Below are positions 35,001 to 41,995 of a stretch of DNA of 43,015 bases, piece after piece. Under the pieces are notes generated by a model. The model saw only the letters and a program-made list of their open reading frames with translations, was not told the origin of the DNA and ran no database searches. Position 1 is the first letter of the stretch. Every line of letters starts with the position of its first letter. The translations under genes were made by a program, and so were the position numbers. The stretch comes from an uncultured Nocardioides sp. (lineage in GTDB: Bacteria > Actinomycetota > Actinomycetes > Propionibacteriales > Nocardioidaceae). The DNA lies in the NCBI RefSeq assembly GCF_946885725.1, contig NZ_CAMPGZ010000006.1:1-43015 (forward strand). Reading direction: 5' to 3'.

Positions 35001-36907
35001 CGGTCCGCGCCGGCGTCGAGCCGGACGAAGCCGCCGACCTTGGGCCGGTCGTTGGCCAGCGGCGCGCCGCTGTCGGTAACCGGCTTGTCGAGGACGCCGT
35101 AGACGAACATCCGTCGGGCGCCGACAGACAAGCCGCTGCGGGTGTCGGTGAAGCCGCTGATCGTGCCGGACGCCCGGTCGATGGTCAGGCCGCCGTCGTT
35201 GTTGACGTTGTCGAACACCAGGCTGGCCTGGTCGCCCGGGAAGGTGAACCGCATGATCGCGGCGTGGTCGGTCGGGGTGATCTCGGCCTTCAGGTCATTG
35301 TCGAACGTGACGCCGTAGTAGTGCGGTTTGGCGATCTCGTTGTCGTGGCTGAACGCCATCGCGCGCTTGTCGCGATCGGCCGTCGGCGTGCCGGTGTCGA
35401 CGCTCGGCATCACCTGGAAGGTCTGCCGGTCACCCATCCACGGGCTGGTCTCGTGGGACAGCGCCAGCGCCTTGAGCCGGGTGCGGTTCTGCGCGTCGTT
35501 GTCCTTGGCATAGGCGTAGATCCAGCTCAGCGAGTTGGCGTCGGTGACCGGGGTCCAGAAGTTGAAGCCGTGCGGTACGGCGGTCGCCGGGATGTTGTTG
35601 CCGCGGCTGAACGAGCCGGTCGAGTTGGTGCCGCGGGTCGTGACGACCCAGTCGCTCGGGCGCTCGGCGTTCACGGGCTCCGCCTCGACGATCGTGATGT
35701 CGTCGAGGAAGCCGGTGAACTGCGCGTCGCCGAAGGGGGCGTCGTACCCGAAGAGGATGCGGTCGACCGTCTTGCCGGCGGCGACCTCGCCGAGGGCGAT
35801 GCTGCGGTGGTTCCACTGGTTGGCGTAGAGCGTCTTGGACGCGCCCTGCTGGCGGGGCGAGGCGCCGAAGCCGTTCTGGTCGGTGGCGCCGAGCTCGCTG
35901 AGGTAGGTGCCGTCGGTGAACGCGACGTCGACCGCGGCGTAGGTCGCCGGGTAGCGCAGGTCGTTGCCGCTCATGTTGGGGAAGATCCGGTAGGACAGCT
36001 CGGTCGCCGGCGTGACCGGGACGTCGACGTCGCCGTAGAGCTTGTTCCACGCGTGGCCGCCGTTCTCGCCGGTGACCTTGCCGCCGTACCGCAGGCTCTG
36101 CACGCCGGTGAAGCCGACGCGCGAGCGGGCGGTGTAGGGCGCGGCCGGACCGTCGGCGACCTCGGTCACCATCGGCCGGGCCGGCGGCTCGGTGTCGTCG
36201 CCGTTGCTGATCCGGAGCTCGGCGAGCTGGAGCAGGTCGGCGCCGTGGTTGGCGGTGACGTTCAGCCGGTAGTGCTGGTAGGCGGTGCCGTTGTCGAAGT
36301 CGAACACCGTGGTGTCGGCGCGCTCGCCGAGGTCCTGCCCGGAGCGGGTGTCGAGGTCGACCCAGGTGGTGCCGTCGGTCGACCCCTGGAAGGTCCAGTC
36401 CTTCGGGTCGCGCTCGGGGGCGTCGTTGGCCGCGGTCAGCGAGTAGCGACGTACGACGACCGCGTCGCTGAGCCGGTAGGTCGCGCCGCCGGTCGCCGAG
36501 CGGGTCAGCCACTTGCTCCCGGCGTCGCCGTCGTGCAGGTTCACCGGACCCTCGTTGTCGGGGCTGCTGCCGGTGCCGGTGGCCTCGACGACGTAGTCGG
36601 TGACATCGCCGCGGATGGCGATGCCGGTCCGCCCGGTGACCCCGTCGTTCCAGGGCGTCCCGTCGGGGCGGATCTCCGTCTCACTCTCGATCGGGGCCGG
36701 CTCGTCGGCCTCGAAGCTGCTGTGGAACGAGCCAGCCGCCGGCGCGGCGGATGCGCTACCAGCGGCGGTGAGGGTGAGGACGGGGAGCCCGACGAGAGTG
36801 ACGGCGGTGGCGGCGACCGCCGCGGATCCGACCCGTCCGGCCCGCCCGAGGCGGAGCTTGAGGGAGTGCAGACGGCGCCATGGAGCGCCGGAAAGCTGAG
36901 GAGACAT
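32072..36907 (-). CDS. Secreted multidomain GH92 alpha-mannosidase with carbohydrate-binding modules
   Basis: 1611 residues. A long signal peptide ends near SASAAPA (about 54). A jelly-roll-like domain begins at SFHSSFEADEP (60-70), is interrupted by an F5/8 type C module (about 95-235; GPVNLHDGDAGSKWLTRSAT), and resumes to about 406 (GFLDDITI). The GH92 unit runs from about 417 to 1170: FWDTYRTTWPAYSFLYPE, then YTETNGWNFAFHVPFD with the probable acid Glu, and GYAGDEDNGETSAWWVFSAL with the base region. The NEPSHH motif reads NQVSHHIPW. A second F5/8 module, an atrophied Ig-like domain and a second jelly roll complete the C-terminus. GGAGG precedes the ATG. It leads a two-gene operon with the next GH92. 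Likely substrate: mannose-rich glycans. Confidence 0.93.
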   Translation of the reverse strand: MSPQLSGAPWRRLHSLKLRLGRAGRVGSAAVAATAVTLVGLPVLTLTAAGSASAAPAAGSFHSSFEADEPAPIESETEIRPDGTPWNDGVTGRTGIAIRGDVTDYVVEATGTGSSPDNEGPVNLHDGDAGSKWLTRSATGGATYRLSDAVVVRRYSLTAANDAPERDPKDWTFQGSTDGTTWVDLDTRSGQDLGERADTTVFDFDNGTAYQHYRLNVTANHGADLLQLAELRISNGDDTEPPARPMVTEVADGPAAPYTARSRVGFTGVQSLRYGGKVTGENGGHAWNKLYGDVDVPVTPATELSYRIFPNMSGNDLRYPATYAAVDVAFTDGTYLSELGATDQNGFGASPRQQGASKTLYANQWNHRSIALGEVAAGKTVDRILFGYDAPFGDAQFTGFLDDITIVEAEPVNAERPSDWVVTTRGTNSTGSFSRGNNIPATAVPHGFNFWTPVTDANSLSWIYAYAKDNDAQNRTRLKALALSHETSPWMGDRQTFQVMPSVDTGTPTADRDKRAMAFSHDNEIAKPHYYGVTFDNDLKAEITPTDHAAIMRFTFPGDQASLVFDNVNNDGGLTIDRASGTISGFTDTRSGLSVGARRMFVYGVLDKPVTDSGAPLANDRPKVGGFVRLDAGADRTVELRIATSLISLDQAKANLAMEVGDKSFETVRDAAQSQWDDVLDVIEVEGATPTQLTTLYSNLYRLSLYPNSGHENTGSAADPVWKHASPVADKVGQDSPTTTGAKIVDGKIYVNNGFWDTYRTTWPAYSFLYPEKAGEMVDGFVQQYREGGWVSRWSSPGYANLMTGTSSDISFADAFTKGVEGFDAVDAYDAAVKNATVAPPGGNPDNTDVGRKGLQQSIFLGWTPSQVSEGVSWALEGYINDYGIARMGERLAADTTLPDADRARYAEESRYFMERARRYREMFDDKVGFFQGRDAEGEWKSAPADYDPEVWGHQHDYTETNGWNFAFHVPFDGAGLAKLYGGRDKLAKKLDTFFSIPESGTKTGSYGGVIHEMIEARDVRMGMWGFSNQVSHHIPWMYTHAGQPSKTQAIVREVLSRHYTGSEIGQGYAGDEDNGETSAWWVFSALGFYPLELGSERYAVGSPLFTKATVHLEGGNDLVIEAPGNSKDNVYVQGMTVDGKKWDKPYLPHAALADGGTVRFQMGPNPSKWATGKNAVPPSPSDKADPPLSDATGQEKGSASGTPGARRLFDNTSGTETDVAEGTAVRYRFTARRQEVSRYTLTSGTKEGTASSWTLEGSVDGEKWKTIDTRTDEVFRWKKQTRPFEIAKNKAKAYRHYRLTVTGTSAPNASLAEIELFGTPAKEQSDQEWVDETLAGIDLGDTSALTSDLDLPGGKSFSWKSGDTGLVTDEGRLVRRPAVGEEAASTTLTVTVTRNEASGTRDFTATVAPWTQEEWDATGVDLTTSFESEQPGVMRNRWLRNEGVVEFCCSIGGMETVDGTPPADKPKTGSRILLYSGKAEGAGPATATNAAISVPAGTWVRPSTKLSWWVLPEGGNGRTSTFVAMDLQFTDGTFLSDLRPQTTDGQPGHPTDLGTRLINDTWQQVELDAGGAAAGKQVQSIAFTFASGENDGPFRGFVDDVTLERRVGGQ

Positions 36908-36957
36908 GCCCGAGAACCTCCGAGAGTCGCGGTGACGGTCGTCACTGAATCGCTACG

Positions 36958-36973
36958 TTGACATCGTTGTCAA
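36958..36973. promoter_or_regulatory. LacI-type operator O1 overlapping the GH92 promoter
   Basis: TTGACATCGTTGTCAA has perfect 6-bp arms (TTGACA/TGTCAA) around a central CG-containing tetramer. On the minus strand TTGACA is a perfect -35 for the GH92 operon, with a weak -10 (ATTCAG) 17 bases on. This fits repression by the nearby LacI regulator. Confidence 0.6.
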
Positions 36974-37023
36974 GAGAGCGGTCCATCCCCATCAAAACTG
37001 TCCGGTCCGCTTCCTTCAGGGCC

Positions 37024-37052
37024 TTGACGCTGCGACTCGGCGTCCCTAGGTT
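37024..37052 (+). promoter_or_regulatory. Promoter of the GxGYxYP gene
   Basis: TTGACG (37024-37029) and TAGGTT (37047-37052) are separated by 17 bases. The predicted start, about 37059, lies just before operator O2. Confidence 0.6.
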
Positions 37053-37060
37053 GCGGTGCC

Positions 37061-37074
37061 TGACAACGTTGTCA
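37061..37074. promoter_or_regulatory. LacI-type operator O2 at the GxGYxYP transcription start
   Basis: TGACAACGTTGTCA is a perfect 14-bp palindrome with the central CG step typical of LacI-family operators. It begins about two bases after the predicted transcription start of the gene at 37118. Confidence 0.65.
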
Positions 37075-37117
37075 TCCCGCCGGTCAGGCTCGGCGCACTC
37101 GGGAAGAAGGCCTGCTC

Positions 37118-39145
37118 ATGATCGACCGTCGCCGGTTCCTGTCCGTCTCCGTCGGCAGCCTCGCCGCGACCGCGCTGGGCGGCGTCGCTCCCCCGCTCGC
37201 GATCGCGGCTCCCCCTGGGTCCGGCGTGCGCTGGACGCCCGGTCGGCTCCTGCCACGCTTCCGCGCGCCGGAGCGACTCTGGGCCGCCGACGTGCGCGGC
37301 ACCGACCGGGTGGACCGGCTGCTGCTGACCACGCTGCAGGGCGTCGTGAACCGCCGGCAGCCGCGGATCCACCTCACGTTCGACCCCGTCGACGACACGT
37401 GGCTGCGTGACTCGGGAGTGCGGCACTCCCCCGTCACCGAGCCCCTCTCGCTGGTCGACCGGTTCCGCTCGGAGGTCCGCGGTGCCGTGGTCTACGACCC
37501 CGCGGTGCCGGACTCGGTCAACGTGGCCACGACGCTGGCCGGTCTCGAGGACGCCGTGGTCGCGCACCCGTCGCACGTGGAGGCGCTGGGGCTGCCGGTG
37601 GTCGACGACCTGCGCGGGCGGTTCGAGGACGACCGGCTCGCGATCTACCGCTGGCAGCTCGAGCAGCTGTTCCCGCGCTGCACGCACCGGCTGCTGGCGG
37701 GCCTGCCGCCGACCACGACCGAGAGCACGCCCGGCGTGCAGTGGCGCGAGATCGCCCGCGAGACAAGGCAGATCCGCGACTCGTCCAACCGCGGCACCTA
37801 CACCTTCGACCTCTCGACCGAGGTCGCCGCCGGCACCGGCGAGGTCTTCCTGCGGTTCGCCGACGCGTTCACCGGCGACGGCTGGGGCGCGTCAGTGCGG
37901 CACGTCGTCGTGCGCGACGAGCAGGGCGAGGTGGCGCGGTTCGAGCCGGGCACGGCGGCCGAGGAGCCGTTCCTGTTCGACGGTTCCCGCTCCCAGATCG
38001 GCGGCGAGGGCAACCGGTTCGCGGACGGATCAGGGTTCTTCGTCTACCGCTTCGTACCGCGCGCGGGCACCAGCACGCTGGTCGTCCAATGCGAGATGTG
38101 GAACCAGTACGTCGTCACCGCGACCGACACCGCCCCGACGCAGAAGCTGCCGTTCCCGTTCTTCCGCGACTTCGTCGTCGCGACGCGGGCCATGGTCACC
38201 TGGCTACCGCCCGCCGGCGAGACAGGGGCTTTGCTGACCGAGATCTTCGACGCCGTACCGCCGACGACGCCGTACGCCGGCTGGTTCTCCGACGACGTGC
38301 AGGGCGAGTGGTCCGGCGTCGACCTGGCGTCGCAGCACTCGGTCGAGGTGCTGCCCGCGGACTTCTACATGAACGGCACCGTCCACGCCGGAGTCGAGGC
38401 GAAGGTCTCGTCGAAGGTGCGCCGGCCGCGGCGCTCGTCGCTGCAGGACAAGGTGTATCTGACGCTGACGTTCGGCGAGGGCGACAACGTCCAGTACTGC
38501 CAGCGGCGCATGCGCGACATCTGGGACGACCCGCGGCGCGGTGAGGCGCCGATGAACTGGACCGTCTCCCCCGTGCTGCGCGACATCGGGCCGGCGCTGC
38601 TCGCGCACTACCAGCGCACCGCGACCGCCAACGACCTGCTGATCGCCGGTCCGTCCGGGGCCGGCTACACCTACCTCGACTCCTGGCCGCGCGAGGCGGT
38701 GACGTCGTACCTCGACGTCACCGGGCGCTACCTCGACGCCACCGGGATGGACCTTGTCTACGCCTACAACCAGCGCCGCACCGACGGACCGGGATGGGTG
38801 CCGTTCTCGCGCGAGGTGGTCACGGAGTACGCGAGGCGCACGCAGGTGCGCGGCATCGTGCAGTCGTGGGAGACCGGCGACCTGCTGGAGTCGTACGCCG
38901 GCGTGCCGGTCATCGGCAACCTGTATCCGGTCGGCGGTCCGGCGGCGTACCGCGACGGGCTGCTCCGCCTCGTCCAGGACTGGGACGGCGGCTGGCCGTA
39001 CTTCGTCGCGGGGGCGGTCAACGCGTGGTCGTGGCGGCCGTCCGACGTCGTCGAGCTCGTCGACCTGCTCGACGACCGCTTCGAGATCGTGCTCGCCGAC
39101 GAGTTCTTCACGCTCCTCGCGCGCCACCTCGCAGGTGGGCGTTGA
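37118..39145 (+). CDS. Tat-exported GxGYxYP-family putative glycoside hydrolase
   Basis: 675 residues. The twin-arginine signal is MIDRRRFLSVSVGSLAATAL, ending near IAAPP. The family motif is GPSGAGYTYLDSWP at about 511-524, matching the GxGYxYxxxxP pattern that names the family; the N-terminal domain (LWAADVRGTDRVDRLLLTTL) also fits. Between about 200 and 340 lies a beta-rich insert (STEVAAGTGEVFLRFADAFT) that could be a carbohydrate-binding module. Activity is not established for the family; members usually sit in polysaccharide-utilisation loci. GAAGG precedes the ATG. It is divergent from the GH92 operon, with two LacI-type operators between them. Confidence 0.88.
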   Translation: MIDRRRFLSVSVGSLAATALGGVAPPLAIAAPPGSGVRWTPGRLLPRFRAPERLWAADVRGTDRVDRLLLTTLQGVVNRRQPRIHLTFDPVDDTWLRDSGVRHSPVTEPLSLVDRFRSEVRGAVVYDPAVPDSVNVATTLAGLEDAVVAHPSHVEALGLPVVDDLRGRFEDDRLAIYRWQLEQLFPRCTHRLLAGLPPTTTESTPGVQWREIARETRQIRDSSNRGTYTFDLSTEVAAGTGEVFLRFADAFTGDGWGASVRHVVVRDEQGEVARFEPGTAAEEPFLFDGSRSQIGGEGNRFADGSGFFVYRFVPRAGTSTLVVQCEMWNQYVVTATDTAPTQKLPFPFFRDFVVATRAMVTWLPPAGETGALLTEIFDAVPPTTPYAGWFSDDVQGEWSGVDLASQHSVEVLPADFYMNGTVHAGVEAKVSSKVRRPRRSSLQDKVYLTLTFGEGDNVQYCQRRMRDIWDDPRRGEAPMNWTVSPVLRDIGPALLAHYQRTATANDLLIAGPSGAGYTYLDSWPREAVTSYLDVTGRYLDATGMDLVYAYNQRRTDGPGWVPFSREVVTEYARRTQVRGIVQSWETGDLLESYAGVPVIGNLYPVGGPAAYRDGLLRLVQDWDGGWPYFVAGAVNAWSWRPSDVVELVDLLDDRFEIVLADEFFTLLARHLAGGR

Positions 39146-39198
39146 CGACCCGCGAGCCGCGTTTGATTCCACTCCCCCCGGGCGGCAGCCTTGGCGGT

Positions 39199-40197
39199 GT
39201 GACGACGGCGGCCCCAGGGCGACCCACGATGAGCGACGTCGCCCGGCTGGCCAAGGTCTCGGTCAAGACCGTGTCGCGGGTGGTCAACGACGAGCCGAAC
39301 GTGCGGCCGGAGACGCGGCAGCGGGTCGACGACGCGATCAGCCGGCTGGGCTTCCTGCGCAACGACGGCGCGAGCCAGCTGCGCCGCGGCCGCACCGACA
39401 CCGTCGGCCTGGTCGTCGAGGACCTGGGCAACCCGTTCTACTCGACGCTCGCCGGGGCGGTGGAACGCGTCGCGCGCCAGCACGGGCACCTGCTGATGAC
39501 GGGGTCCGGTGAGGGGTACGCCGACCGCGAGCGCATCCTCACCAGCGCGTTCCTGTCGCGTCGGGTGTCGGGGCTGCTCGTCGTGCCCACCGACTCCGAC
39601 CACGCCTGGATCAGCCACGCCGACGCCGCAGGAACGCCGATCGTGTTCCTCGACCGGCCGGCTCACGGAGTGCGGGCGGACACGTTCCTGGCCGACAACG
39701 AGGGCGGCATCCGCACGGCGGTGGAGCACCTGGCCGCGCACGGGCACCGGCGGATCGGCTTCCTCGGCGACGATGCCTCGTTCTGGACCGCGGCCCGTCG
39801 GCTCGACGGGTTCCGCACCGCGACCGCAGCGCTGGGTCTGCTGGACGACCTCGTGGCGATGGGTCCGCACGAGCCGGCGACGCTGGCCGGGACGCTCACG
39901 TCGTGGGCGTCTGGCGACGAGCCGGTCACCGCGCTGGTCACCGGCAACAACCGGGTCACGGTCGCGACGCTGCGCGCGATGCGCTCGGCCGGGCTCCGGC
40001 TGGCGCTGGTCGGTTTCGACGACTTCGAGCTCGCGGACCTGTTGGACCCGGCGATCACGGTCGTCGCGCAGGACCCCGCGGCTCTGGGGGCGCAGGGCGC
40101 GCACATGCTGTTCCAGCGGCTCGCCGGAGACGCCAGCCCGCCGAAGACGATCACGCTGCCGACCCGGCTCGTGGTGCGCGAGTCGTCCACTCGCTAG
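39199..40197 (+). CDS. LacI-family transcriptional regulator
   Basis: 332 residues from GTG-39199; an ATG at 39229 (MSDVARLAKVSVKTVSRVVN) is the alternative. The helix-turn-helix is at about 11-31 and the hinge helix near LRNDGASQLRRGRT. The periplasmic-binding-protein-like sensor domain follows (VGLVVEDLGNPFYSTLAGAV, then RIGFLGDD and LVGFDDFELADLL). It lies 53 bases after the GxGYxYP gene and may be read through from it, making its expression autoregulated by operator O2. The TGACAACGTTGTCA palindromes upstream are the type bound by this family. Its TAG stop shares the CTAG palindrome with the stop of the convergent hydrolase. Confidence 0.94.
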   Translation: MTTAAPGRPTMSDVARLAKVSVKTVSRVVNDEPNVRPETRQRVDDAISRLGFLRNDGASQLRRGRTDTVGLVVEDLGNPFYSTLAGAVERVARQHGHLLMTGSGEGYADRERILTSAFLSRRVSGLLVVPTDSDHAWISHADAAGTPIVFLDRPAHGVRADTFLADNEGGIRTAVEHLAAHGHRRIGFLGDDASFWTAARRLDGFRTATAALGLLDDLVAMGPHEPATLAGTLTSWASGDEPVTALVTGNNRVTVATLRAMRSAGLRLALVGFDDFELADLLDPAITVVAQDPAALGAQGAHMLFQRLAGDASPPKTITLPTRLVVRESSTR

Positions 40198-40865
40198 CGG
40201 AGCTCGGACAGGAAGGTCGCGATCTCGGCGGCGACGAGCGGTCCGTGCGTCGACGGCACCATGTGCGCGCCGGCCGGCAGCGTGACCGCGCGGGAGCCGG
40301 TCGGGGCCATGTCCGTGACGGTCCGTGCCCAGCTCTCGTCGCAGATGGCGTCGTGCCGGCCGCGGATCACGAGCGCCGGGCAGGAGATCCGATCGAGGGT
40401 CTGCTCGAGGCGGTCCCGGCGGGCGGCGTCCATCGCGCGCGCCATCGTGGCCGGGCCGGTGCGGGCGTACTGACGGACCAGCCCCGGCACCTGTCGCGGG
40501 TCCTCGCGGCGGGCGGTGCGCAGCCAGCGCCGCACCAGCGCCGACCAGGTGCGTGCGGCCGGGTCGGTGGTCGGCCCCACCAGGACGAGTCCCGCGACCC
40601 GGTCGCCCGCTTCGGCCGCGACGTGCGCGACGACCTGGCAGCTCGCGCTGTGTCCGACGAGCACGAGCGGCGCTCCTCGTGGCAGCGACTCGACGGCGCT
40701 TCGTGCGAGGGCGTCGGGGCTCAGCGGCTCGTGGCTCCTTCCGCGTACGCCGTACCCGGGGAGGGAGAGGACGTCGCTGTCAGCGTCCAGCAGCTGTGTG
40801 GTCGGCGCCCAGGAGCGCGCACCCAGACCCAGGCCCGGGACGACCAGCAGCCGCGGGCGGCTCAG
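40194..40865 (-). CDS. Alpha/beta hydrolase with probable CTG start
   Basis: 223 residues if started at CTG-40865 (MSRPRLLVVPGLGLGARSWA). The fold is clear: oxyanion-loop PGLGLGARSW, nucleophile elbow GHSAS with Ser73, Asp in IRGRHDAICDESW and His in PAGAHMVPSTHGP. The frame has no ATG, GTG or TTG between the upstream gene's stop and the conserved N-terminus. The frame also continues, without homology, backwards through the upstream gene. The CTG overlaps that gene's stop as CTGA, the same geometry as ATGA couplings elsewhere in the window, and GAGGAG lies just before it. The substrate is unknown. Confidence 0.8.
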   Translation of the reverse strand: MSRPRLLVVPGLGLGARSWAPTTQLLDADSDVLSLPGYGVRGRSHEPLSPDALARSAVESLPRGAPLVLVGHSASCQVVAHVAAEAGDRVAGLVLVGPTTDPAARTWSALVRRWLRTARREDPRQVPGLVRQYARTGPATMARAMDAARRDRLEQTLDRISCPALVIRGRHDAICDESWARTVTDMAPTGSRAVTLPAGAHMVPSTHGPLVAAEIATFLSELR

Positions 40866-41359
40866 CTCTCCTCGTCGGGGATCACGTGGACGGCGGCCTC
40901 CTCGGCCGACGCGGCGGCGCCGTCGATGCCGACGTCCTCGGCGACCAGGTCCTTCTCGGTGTCCTCGTGGGTGCCCTCGTCGTCGGCGACCAGCCGCCCG
41001 GCGCGGTCCTCGCCGACCTCGCCCGAGACGTCCTCGCCGGCCTGCGCCGCGGCGTCGTACGGGTCGGGCTCCGGCTCCTCCTGGCGCAGCCGCTGGTCGA
41101 GCGACTCGCCGGTCTGCTCCTCGAGCGGGGTGTTGCCGTAGCCCTGCGCGACCGACCACTTCTCCGGCGGCGAGTAGCCCTCGTCGAGCGGCTCGGGCAG
41201 GTCGCGGTCGTCGGTCAGGCTGTCCTGCGTGCTCTGCGGCTGCGTCTCGTCGTCGACGCTGTAGCCGTGGTAGAGCTCCTGGTCCTGCGCCTGGCCGTCG
41301 CTGTCGACAGCGGGGTCCGTGCCGATCTGCTCGGACAGGTTCTCCGGCTGCTCCGTCAT
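40862..41359 (-). CDS. DUF5709-like acidic protein
   Basis: 165 residues from ATG-41359, with GAGGAGG nine bases upstream. It is strongly acidic, with no membrane span or signal peptide. Recognisable blocks are LDEGYSPPEKWSVAQGYGNT, ESLDQRLRQEEPEPDP, GRLVADDEGTHEDTEKDLVA and DVGIDGAAASAEEAAVHVIP, which I recognise as the actinobacterial DUF5709 pattern. Function is unknown, and the composition suggests a disordered protein. It is coupled to the alpha/beta hydrolase through the CTGA overlap. Confidence 0.82.
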   Translation of the reverse strand: MTEQPENLSEQIGTDPAVDSDGQAQDQELYHGYSVDDETQPQSTQDSLTDDRDLPEPLDEGYSPPEKWSVAQGYGNTPLEEQTGESLDQRLRQEEPEPDPYDAAAQAGEDVSGEVGEDRAGRLVADDEGTHEDTEKDLVAEDVGIDGAAASAEEAAVHVIPDEES

Positions 41360-41490
41360 GGTGGGCGGCCTCCTCGCGTGCTGGGAAAGTTCGTCGGCTC
41401 CGGTCGGTACCCGACCACCCGTCCCTGAAACCGCCATCTGCACCACCGCACCCCCAGCCCACCACGTGACCCGGCCCTGCGGGCCTCATC

Positions 41491-41551
41491 GCCGAGGGGT
41501 CAGAAATTCAGGCTCGTGGGCGGCGTGTCGCGTCACAAGTGACCCCTCGCC
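41491..41551 (-). repeat. Family A 61-bp repeat, copy A3
   Basis: Ends are GCCGAGGGGTCAG (41491-41503) and GTGACCCCTCGCC (41539-41551). It has the same orientation as A2 and shares the GGCTCGTGGGCGGCGTGTCG core. It lies between the divergent DUF5709-like and small basic protein genes. Confidence 0.9.
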
Positions 41552-41614
41552 GGCCGCCGGCGGGACGTGACCAGCGCGACGCGTGAGTGCTCCTTGGGCG
41601 GGTACGTCGTACTC

Positions 41615-41773
41615 ATGAAGATCATGAGGAGCGCCGCCGCCATCGGTATCGCACGGACGGTGTGGAAGCAGGCCCGCAAGCCCGAGAACCAGGCCCGGAT
41701 CAAGAGCGCCGTCGCGCGTGCCCGCTCGCGTGGCGCCGCAGGGTCCACCCGCACCCCGCCCCGGGCGCCCTGA
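41615..41773 (+). CDS. Small basic protein of unknown function
   Basis: 52 residues: MKIMRSAAAIGIARTVWKQA then Arg/Lys-rich sequence, ending RTPPRAP. The first 20 residues could form an amphipathic or weakly hydrophobic helix and the rest is strongly basic. TACGTC lies six bases before the ATG (41603-41608), close to the leaderless pattern of other genes here, though with C instead of T at the last -10 position. Coding bias at the third position is good. I do not recognise a family. Membrane or nucleic-acid association is possible. Confidence 0.55.
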   Translation: MKIMRSAAAIGIARTVWKQARKPENQARIKSAVARARSRGAAGSTRTPPRAP

Positions 41774-41799
41774 CCCACCGGGTCCGCGGCGCAGCCTCT

Positions 41800-41831
41800 C
41801 TGACCCCTCGGCCGCTCGGCCGAGGGGTCAG
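41800..41831 (+). terminator. Perfect 15-bp hairpin formed by repeat arms
   Basis: CTGACCCCTCGGCCG (41800-41814) and CGGCCGAGGGGTCAG (41817-41831) pair perfectly around a two-base loop, 27 bases after the small basic protein's stop. The left arm is a stand-alone end of the 61-bp repeat and the right arm is the end of copy A4. There is no T-tract. A terminator role is inferred. Confidence 0.5.
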
Positions 41832-41879
41832 TTGTGTCTCGACACGCCGCCCAAGAGGCTGATTCTGTGACTCCTCGCC
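41819..41879 (+). repeat. Family A 61-bp repeat, copy A4
   Basis: Ends are GCCGAGGGGTCAG (41819-41831) and GTGACTCCTCGCC (41867-41879). The core contains TGTCTCGACACGCCGCCCA as in A1. An extra half-copy of the arm precedes it at 41800-41812. Confidence 0.9.
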
Positions 41880-41995
41880 GTACTCCGCGGCGCGGATAAG
41901 CCGGACTCCCCGGTCCCAAAGTGATTTCCCTTTACCCGGCCCGAAGCGCGCCGATGCTCCCAGGGCCATCACTGTCTTAACCGGGAGTTCGTTCC

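Noticed and set aside
34736..36961. A 741-codon plus-strand frame opposite the large GH92 gene
   Set aside because: No recognisable motif or start signal, and the minus strand is well supported by domain content.
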